Part shown: piece by piece, positions 8,501 to 16,414 of the stretch | How the letters are laid out: each line of letters begins with the position of its first letter | How positions within the stretch are numbered: the first letter of the stretch is position 1 | Source: a virus | IMG/VR virus record: IMGVR_UViG_3300025070_000289 | Coordinates: 1 to 21,222 of that record | DNA length: 21,222 bases | Reading direction: 5' to 3' (one strand) | Made by a program: the position numbers and the translations under genes | The notes under the pieces: model-generated | The model's input: the letters and a program-made list of their open reading frames with translations, nothing else | Told to the model about the DNA's origin: nothing | The model's database searches: none

Positions 8501-11500
8501 GTTAAGCAAGGCCAGCTGGATGTAGATAATAACACTGTATCGTATAACTCTGACATACCACTAACAGGACACGCGTTGCTCCATGAGGTAGCGCACGTTG
8601 TAACTAATTCTGGGTTAAACAACAAGCTACTCCCGGCTACCAAGCAGTTAAATAATATATACAACTCAGTTAAGGGTTCTTTAAGTGGTGCTTACGGGAC
8701 TGAGAATGTAAAAGAGTTTGTAGCTGAAGTAATGTCTAACGACAAGTTTAGGAGAGAACTAGCGAGACTAGATGTTAATGGTAAGAACATACCCGTATTA
8801 CGTTTAGTATTTAACGCTATAAGTAACAGACTGCGAGCACTAGTCGGACTCAGCACTAAGCCTATTGAGCGTCTTGATATGGATAACATAGATGGCTTAA
8901 CTATGGCACTAGTAAACACTAACTTAGATAGAGTTGGTAATGACACCATAGCTATGGCGCGTACGCCTAATGAGATATTAAACCTAACTGTAGAGGTTGC
9001 AAAAGCTACAGACAAGTATAAAGGTGCAATAGCAGACAACAGTTGGGCGGCATCAGCGTATAAGTTTGCTACAGAAACAGTGCCCCGCAAGACTAGAGAG
9101 ATATACTTCAAGCTGCATGGAGGACAGTCTATGGGGGATATGGCTAGGGCCGCGGGCTTTGGTACTCTAGGATTACAGCTAGATAAGGCGATAACTGCGC
9201 AACGTGGCTTACAAATGGATTACGAAGCCAAGATAGAAAAAGTTAAAAAGAAGTACAACAAGTGGGCTAGAAGCAACAAAAAGCTAAAAGTCATACTAGA
9301 TAGTGTGATATATAACCCTGAGTTTGGTGCGACTATACACCAAGTAGACCCGACAAAGCCTGCGACCGCTTACTCTGGAGAGAAGTTAGCTATATGGAAA
9401 GAGCAACAAAAACAGTGGAACAAACTAGACGCGGAAGGTAAAGCTCTGTTCACAGAGATGAGAGACGCGTACAAGGACATGTACAAACAACTGTTAGATG
9501 CTATCAACACGCAAGTTGATACTATAGTGGATGGAGACAAACAAGCGGCTATCTCAATAAAGAAAAAGCTGGAGAACAAACTACTGGCAAGTGGTGCGTT
9601 AGATGTTTATTTCCCTTTAGTTCGTCAAGGCGATTATAGAATATCGTTTAATGCGCAGCTTGAAAATTCTTATGAGCAAGTATTTATGATGTTCGCTAAC
9701 AAAGCTGAGCGAGATGCGTTTGCTGAGGAGTTAACGAATGACAAAGACGTGGATTCTATCCAGACGTTTGAAGGTGACATAGACGTTTCTAGATATGACA
9801 ATGCCCCAAGTAGTTCATTTACTAACGAAGTACTAGAAATACTTAACAAGGCAAACGTTGGAGCGGGTGTACAGGAAGAAGTATTAAAGCTATTCATAGA
9901 TAAGTTACCTGAAACATCTTTTGCTAAAGCGTTTAGAAGACGTAAAAAGACAATGGGTTACATACATGACGCAGGGTACGCACTAGAGACTAAAGGTTCT
10001 AGCTTAGCTATACAAACTGCCAAGATAAAAAGCTCCGCTAAAATTAAAGGCATTGAAAAGCAAATAGAAGCCAAAGCCGACGAGCTTATTAAGAAAGACC
10101 CTGACGTGAGAGAAGTAAGAAACGTATTACGAGAGAGGGCTAAGTTTGCTAGGTCTGGAGCAAAGAATAAAGAAACAGAAACCATCATAAAAAACTTCAA
10201 TCAGGTTGCCTTCCTGTACACGCTAGGTTTTAACGTGTCGTCTGCGGTTGTTAACTTGTCACAAATACCACTAGTTATAGTGCCATTCCTAAGTGGTAGG
10301 TTTGGATTATCAGAGTCTATAGATGCGTTCACTTCTGCGGGCAGTATGTTGGGTGGCAACGCTAACATTAAAGATTACTTTGACCAAGAAGGTACCGGCT
10401 ACGAGGCCGTGTTTACATTGAAGCCTTCTGAGATAAAGAAAATAGAAGACACTGCTATAAGTAAGGAACAGGCTGCGGCAAGAATACAGCAACTGAAAGA
10501 TCTTATACCCCTAATTAAAGAAGCGAACGCTAACGGACAACTATACTCCATGTCATTCATGGATGAGCTAGGTATAAACGAAAAGAGTAACTTGCTAGAT
10601 AAAGTCACTCATGGCTCAGCCATATTCTTTAACGCTGCGGAGCGGTTTAACCGCCAATCTACCCTTATAGCTACATACAACTTGGTGCGTAAGCAAATGG
10701 TTGACAAGGCTAAAGCAGGTGAAAAGTATTATAGTGAGTTTGACGGTAAATTTATCGACCCTAAAACGTCAACTGCGGAACTTCGTAAGTTTGCTGCTAG
10801 GGAAGCGTTGTATATAACACAACAAACAAATGGTGGTGCTGTACTAGAGACCGCCCCTAGACTCACGCAAGAAGGGTGGGGACGTGTGGCGGGTATGTAT
10901 AAGAGCTTTGGCTTGCAGATGTACTACACGTTGTTTAAGACATATAAAATAATGATGGCCAATAAGTTTGCTAAGACTCCAGAAGGCAAGGAACAAAGAA
11001 ACGTGGCGTTTAAGCAGTTAGTTGGCATACATATGAGTGCCTTGTTCTTTGCCGGTGTTTCAGGTATTCCTATATATGGTATTGTGCGAACCGTCGTTGA
11101 CATGTTCCTAAATGATGATGATGACGATGTAGACACTATAGTTAGGAAAGCTATTAAAGAAGGGCCATTTAAAGGTGTTGTGTCTGAAGTGCTTGGTGCA
11201 GACGTTGCCTCTAGGATAAAACTTACTGACTTAATCATAAATGAGAACAGGTTTAGTAACAGTGAAAGCCTAGAGCAGGGAATAGGTTTCTACCTTGGTG
11301 GCCCATTCCTCAGTACCCTAAATAGGTTTTATAGAGCCGCTGGCGATTACAGTCAGGGAAATTACCATGAAATGTTTGAGGGTATACTGCCCCCTGCACT
11401 TGGGAATGTTAAGAAGGCCCTTCGTTACTCTATGGACGACGGTATTAAGACTAGGCGTGAGGACTATGTGCTACGCGATCTAAGCACTGGCGAGTTAATG

Positions 11501-11845
11501 GGTAAAGCGTTTGGGTTTGCTCCTACCGAGTACACGTTTAGGCAGGCTAAGAATGCTAGAAACAAGAAAGTAGAAAACGCGGTTATAGCTAAGGCGGTTG
11601 ACTTACGTGAGAAGTATTTCCAAGCGGTGCGTAGATCAGACCCCGACGCGATTAAAGACATAATTAATGACATTGCCGAGTTTAACCGTGATCACCCCGC
11701 AGCGGCTATATCCAACGACCAGCTAAATCAATCCGTAAAACGCCATTTCGAGACTAGCGCTAGCATGGTAAATGGTGTGACTGTCAACGACAGGTTAAGG
11801 AACGACATAGAAAGAAGTAACGAAAATTGGTCTAGAGGCTTTTAA
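5558..11845 (+). CDS. Giant polyvalent virion protein with HExxH metallopeptidase and PLxRFG-like region
   Basis: ATG at 5558 with AAGG upstream; 2095 residues. Residues 1-50 form a helical segment common at the N-terminus of phage internal proteins (EIYTAINKAEARGDKKS). Three Gly/Ala-rich hydrophobic stretches lie at ~66-89, 122-156 and 268-287. Long Glu/Lys linkers run at ~295-370 and ~670-860. LLHEVAHVVT gives H1009-E1010-xx-H1013, and ENVKEFVAE (1049-1057) supplies a candidate third zinc ligand, E1053 or E1057. A PLxRFG-type region includes YFPLVRQGDY at 1351-1360, so the Phe of the namesake motif is Gln here, followed by hydrophobic segments at ~1550-1583 and ~1822-1851 and an acidic run at 1853-1857. 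The C-terminus is helical and charged. By position it matches T7 gp16, the large DNA-ejection protein, but no transglycosylase motif was recognised; the metallopeptidase may replace it. Membrane insertion during genome delivery is inferred. Confidence 0.8.
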   Translation: MPSIQEIYTAINKAEARGDKKSVEILSGLFERQRRADMGLPPLPKEADGSAKKEKTDEEVGFLENVATGIGSGFVGTTATAALGAATVLEEDTELKARKKILDLQEDFTPEGGDKDSLTYKLASGVGSLGAFASTALLGKAALPAAGVLALGAGAGEASERARAYGASEEERGAASLRGAGIGTLELLPLGRLAKNLDIPGLPDFIEKLSGKVTPKTITGIRTRLQRMAATGVAEGTQEATAAILQNLNEAGYNPEQVMFEMGVVEEGGIGGGAGAIVQGIADILNRKNLRADVVVDDEVSDKEDEATEETVAEEPETKEPVEKKAEEKKVSSKEKPKVEAVESTEEQLEDILAIEEADTKEKGDVREQVTTTPDAETTGDSVPSSAGVVGVERTESAEESGRPEQGRLDDSKRDTGRPAGREGESFSPVVTRVYNSLLTLDAEGRKSGLAFLKKEMPEAQYAELERRIALVDANKPKSAAKEDTKSKVVPTFDKRTKKFTYTQKPYKTFKKVIPKIDMLRLSAIAKRKALPQTPKAVTEAVATYMSFFSSPVEALYAAVQDTVNPESNIVQRLETADPDRATAELRKVFPKQALKSKLDKSQDKDLQKAMGKTKGEVNIGEVVLDWASKNLESSTMDTIRDLEGVISREVEAAAAQVRRVANAEEAAAKKAKKQGLKEDTPEYNKFVKDAVSETPVAAEQPTEQVDAIQEKAADVKDAKVEVVTEPKAKPKVKAKPKKDEKELAEISFKDSMARKDLDLTKQSTFDSLLQTAQTSQNPKDNEARLVEATSKAKATKRKAESEQKEVDQAVKDIDARKEQQKKTKKKKKDYKETKTAEVVAKVKAKHKGLQDKQIIGAMRKAEEAGGSTGASKRVAEYFDTATKEQIIEDAKEYTAGTYYRGLDYKDLKIDAKNIASLEGFVPATTLKLIENGDLKGAVLDFAKTLSGQPASVARAMANNLGNAKVDMRTTEQLGGVVGGRVKQGQLDVDNNTVSYNSDIPLTGHALLHEVAHVVTNSGLNNKLLPATKQLNNIYNSVKGSLSGAYGTENVKEFVAEVMSNDKFRRELARLDVNGKNIPVLRLVFNAISNRLRALVGLSTKPIERLDMDNIDGLTMALVNTNLDRVGNDTIAMARTPNEILNLTVEVAKATDKYKGAIADNSWAASAYKFATETVPRKTREIYFKLHGGQSMGDMARAAGFGTLGLQLDKAITAQRGLQMDYEAKIEKVKKKYNKWARSNKKLKVILDSVIYNPEFGATIHQVDPTKPATAYSGEKLAIWKEQQKQWNKLDAEGKALFTEMRDAYKDMYKQLLDAINTQVDTIVDGDKQAAISIKKKLENKLLASGALDVYFPLVRQGDYRISFNAQLENSYEQVFMMFANKAERDAFAEELTNDKDVDSIQTFEGDIDVSRYDNAPSSSFTNEVLEILNKANVGAGVQEEVLKLFIDKLPETSFAKAFRRRKKTMGYIHDAGYALETKGSSLAIQTAKIKSSAKIKGIEKQIEAKADELIKKDPDVREVRNVLRERAKFARSGAKNKETETIIKNFNQVAFLYTLGFNVSSAVVNLSQIPLVIVPFLSGRFGLSESIDAFTSAGSMLGGNANIKDYFDQEGTGYEAVFTLKPSEIKKIEDTAISKEQAAARIQQLKDLIPLIKEANANGQLYSMSFMDELGINEKSNLLDKVTHGSAIFFNAAERFNRQSTLIATYNLVRKQMVDKAKAGEKYYSEFDGKFIDPKTSTAELRKFAAREALYITQQTNGGAVLETAPRLTQEGWGRVAGMYKSFGLQMYYTLFKTYKIMMANKFAKTPEGKEQRNVAFKQLVGIHMSALFFAGVSGIPIYGIVRTVVDMFLNDDDDDVDTIVRKAIKEGPFKGVVSEVLGADVASRIKLTDLIINENRFSNSESLEQGIGFYLGGPFLSTLNRFYRAAGDYSQGNYHEMFEGILPPALGNVKKALRYSMDDGIKTRREDYVLRDLSTGELMGKAFGFAPTEYTFRQAKNARNKKVENAVIAKAVDLREKYFQAVRRSDPDAIKDIINDIAEFNRDHPAAAISNDQLNQSVKRHFETSASMVNGVTVNDRLRNDIERSNENWSRGF

Positions 11846-11879
11846 AAAAACTCCCCGATGCCTCGGAACATCAGGGAGT
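11844..11879 (-). terminator. Intrinsic terminator for the minus-strand operon
   Basis: Arms 11850-11860 and 11869-11879 pair over 11 bp with one C/A mismatch, around an 8-nt loop. Read on the minus strand the hairpin is followed by a run of seven T (the A-run at 11844-11850), a textbook intrinsic terminator. On the plus strand no T-run follows, so it does not clearly stop the virion operon. It starts at the giant gene's stop codon. Confidence 0.8.
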
Positions 11880-11892
11880 AAGGAAAGTAACA

Positions 11893-11917
11893 GAGTAGCG
11901 AAGGGGAAGTGCTACTC
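11893..11917. other. Inverted repeat in the convergent junction
   Basis: GAGTAGC at 11893-11899 and GCTACTC at 11911-11917 form a perfect 7-bp stem with an 11-nt loop. Neither strand has a T-run after it. It lies between the minus-strand operon's last stop and the terminator, so it may protect the mRNA 3' end or help the terminator; that role is a guess. Confidence 0.45.
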
Positions 11918-11931
11918 CATATCCTAAAACT

Positions 11932-12147
11932 TTATGTTGTACGCCATATACGTACTCCTAACTTACCACTTTCTATGGTGGTCTTGGCTTTATACTTCCA
12001 GCCTTTTCTTTTGAATATCACATTAACTTGTTCTCGTGTCTTACGTGCGTTTATGCAAGGCACGAACACTGAAGCGCCAACTCCCATTTTGTCCCAACGT
12101 ACAATAATCCGTACGCCATCAGGTGCTATGTCATCAAGTTTCCGCAT
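11932..12147 (-). CDS. Small basic hypothetical protein (71 aa)
   Basis: The ATG at 12147 lies 14 bases inside the end of the primase-helicase gene, with GAAGAAG just before it, so translation is probably coupled. An ATG that would overlap the primase stop as TGATG leads straight to a stop codon and was excluded. The protein is rich in Arg, Lys and Val with an alternating pattern (GVRIIVRWDKMG, ASVFVPCINARKT, GVRIWRTT) that suggests a small alpha/beta fold. I have an impression of similar short phage proteins but no function. It is the last gene before the terminator. Confidence 0.7.
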   Translation of the reverse strand: MRKLDDIAPDGVRIIVRWDKMGVGASVFVPCINARKTREQVNVIFKRKGWKYKAKTTIESGKLGVRIWRTT

Positions 12148-14944
12148 CTTCTTCTATATCAACCGCAGAACAATCTATGCAGAACACATGAGTTAGAGGC
12201 ATCTTTGTTGATGTACCTTTAGTAAGCCTTATCTTTACATACTTACCCTTGAACTTAGCTTTAAGCTCTTCTATCGTAGAAGTGTAGTTTATCTGTTGCG
12301 CACCACACCACGATTTCAACACTTTAGGTATCACGTATAACTTCTTAACATCAGTCTCATACCTTCCTACTAGCTTGTTGCGAGGGTCAGACTCGGGTAT
12401 TACTAAGTCGTCCATACCATTACCGTGGCCCTTGCGCATATCATCAGTGCTTTTGATTTTTAGTATGCTACCCCAATGCTCGTGCACAAAGTCGTTCAAT
12501 AAATCTGCCGTAGAAGACATTAGATCGTTAGACGTAGCACGGTTCTCTTGTAATAGTTTAAGAACATACTTAAAAAACTTCTCAGTGTCATAGTCAATTA
12601 GCCCTATGCGTTTAGCGATCAACATACCTGTAACCGATGCAGTAGCGCCTGCTGACCAGAACCTATCTTGTGCTGTAAGTCCTGCGGCTTTATCTAACTT
12701 CTGTTGCACTTCTATTAACAGGCGTTGTACTTCTTCTATGTTATCCATAACCCACTGCATGTAGATAACTCCTGCTGTACCGTACGTGTTCTCAGCGCGA
12801 GTAGCGAATGCATCTGTAAGGTGTTTAGTCTTAGATGCATCAAATAACTTTACTGCCCTAGTTTCTAGCATACGAGCCGCTTCGGCCTTCGGGGCATTCT
12901 TGAAAGTGCTGATACGTTCTATCACACTAGTGTTGCCTGTAGATACAGATAACAAACTCCAAGGCTCACCACGTGTCCTTTCTGTATTAGAGTTACCTGA
13001 CATACGATTACGTTGCTTACCGCTAGTTAACTGATACACAAGGTCAGATAGTTGTTCACCCTTACCATTAGTTAACTCGTCAATATATAAAGGTAGGTTC
13101 TTGTATACCTCACCACGCAACATAACTGAGTTACGAGTATCCTTGGCATCAACTACTAACTGCTTTGGGTTGCCCCAAACAGACGCTCCTACGTACATAG
13201 CGGTGGTCTTACCTAACCCAGAGTCCTTACTATGCACGTGGAAGCCCGAACATGAGACTGGCATAAGCGCCATAAGGGGTGAACCGAAAGAAGTAGCTAC
13301 CATGTACTGATGTAACTCAAAGCCATCTCTGTTGTAGAAATTAGCCATATCCTTCCATTGTTCCAGAGAACCTTTAGGCTTAAACGCGCTCATCAAACCT
13401 GCTGTTGCCTGTGATGGTGGGTTACTCTTAACACCATTTTTTGATATTTCTTGATTGCCTACAACAAACGCATCATGGTTATCATCAGTCCAACCAAATT
13501 GAATGCGAGCCTTGTCGGCTTTTGTAGTAGCCTGTAACTCGTTAATCCAAGTAGTCATATAAGTCATAAGTTTATCCATCTTTGTTACTGCCACGCCTTG
13601 CATGGACATTTGCTTTCTAAATTCTTCTCGCGAGGTTATAGCTGTAAGAGGTACAGTGAACTCACGCACGCCATCTTGTGGTAGGTGTAAACGTATTACC
13701 ACAACTTCACCAAGATCTACATCTACAATACGGTTCACGATATAAATGTCGTTGTGGTATATAAGTTCTTCGTCTGGTTCGCCTTCATCGTTAGATGTGC
13801 GTATATAAACACCACCATTATTAGCGCCCCTAAAGTAGGGCTTAGGGTATGTCGGAATCACATACGTAGTAGTAGGAGTATTCGGTAAGTCCAACGCAGG
13901 TACTTCTACTACATTATCTTCTGGCGTAGCTTCTCTTACACTGCTACCCAACGATATGGGAGACTTTATCTTGCCCCAGTGCGGACATTGTGTACATACG
14001 TCAGGCTTAAACTCATCAAAGTGGGAGCACAGGTAAGGCCCTTTAATCTTATCGAACTTATCCTGTGTCTGTTCTGGAGAATATTCAGGGTGGTTCTTAG
14101 ACATAACGTGGGCGGCTTTCTTACCATCAGAACAGAACTTAGCAATAGATAATCCTGCACGCCATATAGGTTCGCTACACTCATCTTGATTAACTACTAT
14201 GTCAACCAACTGCGCACAGCTAGATTCTCTAGTAATAATATCTTTGAACTTGTGTTGCTTGTTGCCCATCAACGCTTCCATCATAGCGGTGGCAGGTTGT
14301 GACTCTATTTTCTGAGGTACTGGTATCTGGTCAGCACCAATCAACTTAGCAAACGCGTCAAGGCTTACAGGCTCAGGTACGTGTTCACTATAAAATTCAA
14401 CGGGGGATGGTGGCTCAGTCTTGTGGTTGTGTGTCGTTGGTATGCGCAGTACCCTAGCCGCATCGGCAGTTACTGATGGGTCAATTGTAAACCCATGATT
14501 CTTACACAACTGTTTCAAGTGATCTGCAACAGGCTTCCAATCGTCCCTGCTAACAGCTTCAGACAAAGGCCAGTAACAATGTACCCCCCTGCCAGAATCA
14601 ACTAGTAGTGGGCGAGGTAATTCAACCTTTTTACAAAATCTTTGTAGGGCTTGAAGACCTTCCTTCTTGGTTGGATAATCTCTGCCTTCCCCGCAGTCGA
14701 TGTCCATAAAGAAAGATTTTAACTGTTTTACGTTGTCAGCTACACGAGAACCACTTTCTTCAAACGTAGCCAGTGCAAAGTATGGGCTATACCCACGAGC
14801 ATCTAGCTTACGTGCTTCTTGTAGTAACGAATCATACGTTGTATGAAACGTTTGTGGTCTATCGTTTTGGCCTAGCTTGACCGCAAATAAACAGTAGTAT
14901 CCTTCATTCCCCGTTACTTTATCGAGAAATACTTCTGCTTCCAT
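12134..14944 (-). CDS. Primase-helicase: AEP-like primase fused to DUF927-type helicase
   Basis: ATG at 14944 with AGGA seven bases upstream; 936 residues. The N-terminal part looks like an archaeo-eukaryotic-type primase: FFMDIDCG (D81, D83), the SGRGVHCYWP motif (117-126) and RVLRIPTTHNHK (164-175). A Cys/His cluster follows, with C306, H308, C317, C320 and H322 as possible zinc ligands. The C-terminal half resembles DUF927 helicases: SKDSGLGKTT Walker A (K579), LYIDEL Walker B (D622, E623) and a sensor-like SVSTGNTS (666-673). The Walker A lacks the usual first Gly. It probably primes and unwinds DNA for the neighbouring polymerase, replacing T7 gp4. Function of both halves is inferred from motifs; the DUF927 assignment is from pattern memory. 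Confidence 0.82.
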   Translation of the reverse strand: MEAEVFLDKVTGNEGYYCLFAVKLGQNDRPQTFHTTYDSLLQEARKLDARGYSPYFALATFEESGSRVADNVKQLKSFFMDIDCGEGRDYPTKKEGLQALQRFCKKVELPRPLLVDSGRGVHCYWPLSEAVSRDDWKPVADHLKQLCKNHGFTIDPSVTADAARVLRIPTTHNHKTEPPSPVEFYSEHVPEPVSLDAFAKLIGADQIPVPQKIESQPATAMMEALMGNKQHKFKDIITRESSCAQLVDIVVNQDECSEPIWRAGLSIAKFCSDGKKAAHVMSKNHPEYSPEQTQDKFDKIKGPYLCSHFDEFKPDVCTQCPHWGKIKSPISLGSSVREATPEDNVVEVPALDLPNTPTTTYVIPTYPKPYFRGANNGGVYIRTSNDEGEPDEELIYHNDIYIVNRIVDVDLGEVVVIRLHLPQDGVREFTVPLTAITSREEFRKQMSMQGVAVTKMDKLMTYMTTWINELQATTKADKARIQFGWTDDNHDAFVVGNQEISKNGVKSNPPSQATAGLMSAFKPKGSLEQWKDMANFYNRDGFELHQYMVATSFGSPLMALMPVSCSGFHVHSKDSGLGKTTAMYVGASVWGNPKQLVVDAKDTRNSVMLRGEVYKNLPLYIDELTNGKGEQLSDLVYQLTSGKQRNRMSGNSNTERTRGEPWSLLSVSTGNTSVIERISTFKNAPKAEAARMLETRAVKLFDASKTKHLTDAFATRAENTYGTAGVIYMQWVMDNIEEVQRLLIEVQQKLDKAAGLTAQDRFWSAGATASVTGMLIAKRIGLIDYDTEKFFKYVLKLLQENRATSNDLMSSTADLLNDFVHEHWGSILKIKSTDDMRKGHGNGMDDLVIPESDPRNKLVGRYETDVKKLYVIPKVLKSWCGAQQINYTSTIEELKAKFKGKYVKIRLTKGTSTKMPLTHVFCIDCSAVDIEEDAET

Positions 14945-14978
14945 AATACATTCCTAATTCCGAGGGTGGAGATAGCAG

Positions 14979-14999
14979 GGGCGCATGACGCGCCCTTTT
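14979..14999. other. GC-rich hairpin between SSB and primase genes
   Basis: GGGCGC (14979-14984) and GCGCCC (14990-14995) form a perfect 6-bp stem with a 5-nt loop. TTTT follows only on the plus strand (14996-14999), opposite to the direction of the surrounding genes. On the transcribed minus strand it could be an mRNA processing or stabilising hairpin in the 82-nt intergenic space; on the plus strand a weak terminator against antisense transcription. Confidence 0.5.
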
Positions 15000-15026
15000 C
15001 GGTAATACCTAGCTAAGTTTTTTGGA

Positions 15027-15734
15027 CTAGTCGTCCCAGTCGTCTACGATTGATGCAATATCAGCGTCAGACTTTTTTGGTTTTGGTGTTGCTTTTTTAC
15101 TGACTTTTTTAGGTTCAGGAGTTTTTTCTTCCCCGAACTCAGCTTCAATAACATTAGTTGCTGATTTAGTTTCTACAACTTCAAAAGGATTATCTTCAGA
15201 AGAGAACTCAAACCCACCTTCAACAGCGGAGAAAGGTGATGATGCTTCCATTGGTACGTACTTAATAACCTGTACCGCTTTCAAACGCAGTGAGATTCCT
15301 GCTTCACGCATGTTGTAGGGCACAAATATAACCGCAACATTAACTGTACTGCCAGTAGTAAGCATGAAATCTTCAGGTAGTTTAACGCCTTTGGAATCAT
15401 ATTGTACAGGTTTAAATGTAGCTTCCTTACCATAAGCACCTTTAAGGGTAGCTTTATAAGTATACATACCATCATCATCTTTGGCGAATGGCATCTCAAC
15501 TTTCTCAGGCCAACCTTTTTCTTTACGTGCTTCATACGCCTGACACATACCCAAGTATAATTCTTTAGCTTGGTCTTTGGTCATACGAAACTTCATCTCG
15601 TATTTAGCGCCATCTTCAAATGGGTCACATGGTACAGTACGATTCTCAGCGTTATCGAACTTGTATGTTTTGTTAATACGAGGCCACTGAGCCTCAACGT
15701 TTTGTATCATAAAAGTGCTATTTTGATTAGCCAT
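15027..15734 (-). CDS. Single-stranded DNA-binding protein, T7 gp2.5-like
   Basis: ATG at 15734 with AAGG upstream; 235 residues. The core (~1-165) has the beta-rich, aromatic-spaced character of a gp2.5-type OB-fold protein (AQWPRINKTYKF, GISLRLKAVQV). It is followed by SPFSAVEGGFEF (166-177), a Pro/Lys hinge and a strongly acidic C-terminus ending DDWDD. Acidic tails of phage SSBs contact polymerase and helicase; here the end is WDD rather than gp2.5's terminal Phe. The gene lies between its own paralogue and the primase-helicase, fitting a replication complex. The family call rests on context, core pattern and tail; no alignment was done. Confidence 0.75.
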   Translation of the reverse strand: MANQNSTFMIQNVEAQWPRINKTYKFDNAENRTVPCDPFEDGAKYEMKFRMTKDQAKELYLGMCQAYEARKEKGWPEKVEMPFAKDDDGMYTYKATLKGAYGKEATFKPVQYDSKGVKLPEDFMLTTGSTVNVAVIFVPYNMREAGISLRLKAVQVIKYVPMEASSPFSAVEGGFEFSSEDNPFEVVETKSATNVIEAEFGEEKTPEPKKVSKKATPKPKKSDADIASIVDDWDD

Positions 15735-15754
15735 AACTATTTACCTTAAATAAA

Positions 15755-16414
15755 TTAATTCGCGTTTATATCAAACCCACCTTCCACGCTACCAAAGGGT
15801 GATGGTTCATTAGTAACAGGGACGAATGATGTGATAGCACGTTTAGTGTCTTCGTGTACCACCATCTCTGATACTTTAATCCCCAACCCCGAGTCGAGAG
15901 GTCGAACAGGTTTAAAATAAAGTTTTGGGACAACGCTGTCTTTATCAAACGTAATGTTTGTGACAACGCTAGTAACTGATGTATCGTGCGCAGATAGATA
16001 GCGAGCATATTCTTGCATGCCCATATTACCATTAACTACCCTACCAAATATTGAACTGGCAGGTATCTGCAACTGATACACCTCATCGAGGTTTCCCTCA
16101 AATACAACTGCAAGGCGCTGTTGAAACCGACAAGCCCTGCCACCATTCTCTCCTGAACCACGTACGTTTTGTGTGCAGTCCATACACCTACGTGCTTGCA
16201 CGTTATCTTCTGATACATTCGGGGATGGTGTTTGTGTGTCGTCTGACCAACATACTGGGGCAGTAGACTTATTAGGGTCAAACTGATTACCAAAATATGA
16301 TCTAGACACAGGTGCGGCATTCACAATGATTACGTTTACAGCTTCGCCAATAGTAGTTTGTTCGCCACCATCAACATCTGTAAATACACCACCACGTATG
16401 CTTAACCTTTTCAC
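15755..16414 (-). CDS. Cysteine-containing SSB-like paralogue (219 aa), unknown role
   Basis: GTG start at 16414 overlaps the previous TAG by one base (TAGTG) and is preceded by GAGGA, supporting the start. The C-terminal part ends with SFVPVTNEPSPFGSVEGGFDI, closely matching KYVPMEASSPFSAVEGGFEF in the next gene, and both are preceded by a similar beta strand, so the two are probably duplicates of one SSB-like fold. Unlike its neighbour it has four well-placed cysteines, C55, C77, C80 and C95 (spacing x21, x2, x14), around CWSDD, CMDC and GGRACRFQQR, suggesting a zinc site. It lacks the acidic tail. It may be a recombination or replication accessory DNA-binding protein. The function is unproven. 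Confidence 0.65.
   Translation of the reverse strand: MKRLSIRGGVFTDVDGGEQTTIGEAVNVIIVNAAPVSRSYFGNQFDPNKSTAPVCWSDDTQTPSPNVSEDNVQARRCMDCTQNVRGSGENGGRACRFQQRLAVVFEGNLDEVYQLQIPASSIFGRVVNGNMGMQEYARYLSAHDTSVTSVVTNITFDKDSVVPKLYFKPVRPLDSGLGIKVSEMVVHEDTKRAITSFVPVTNEPSPFGSVEGGFDINAN

Noticed and set aside
11909-12196. Plus-strand 95-aa frame in the convergent region
   Set aside because: It lies opposite two minus-strand genes and has no ribosome binding site or recognisable pattern.
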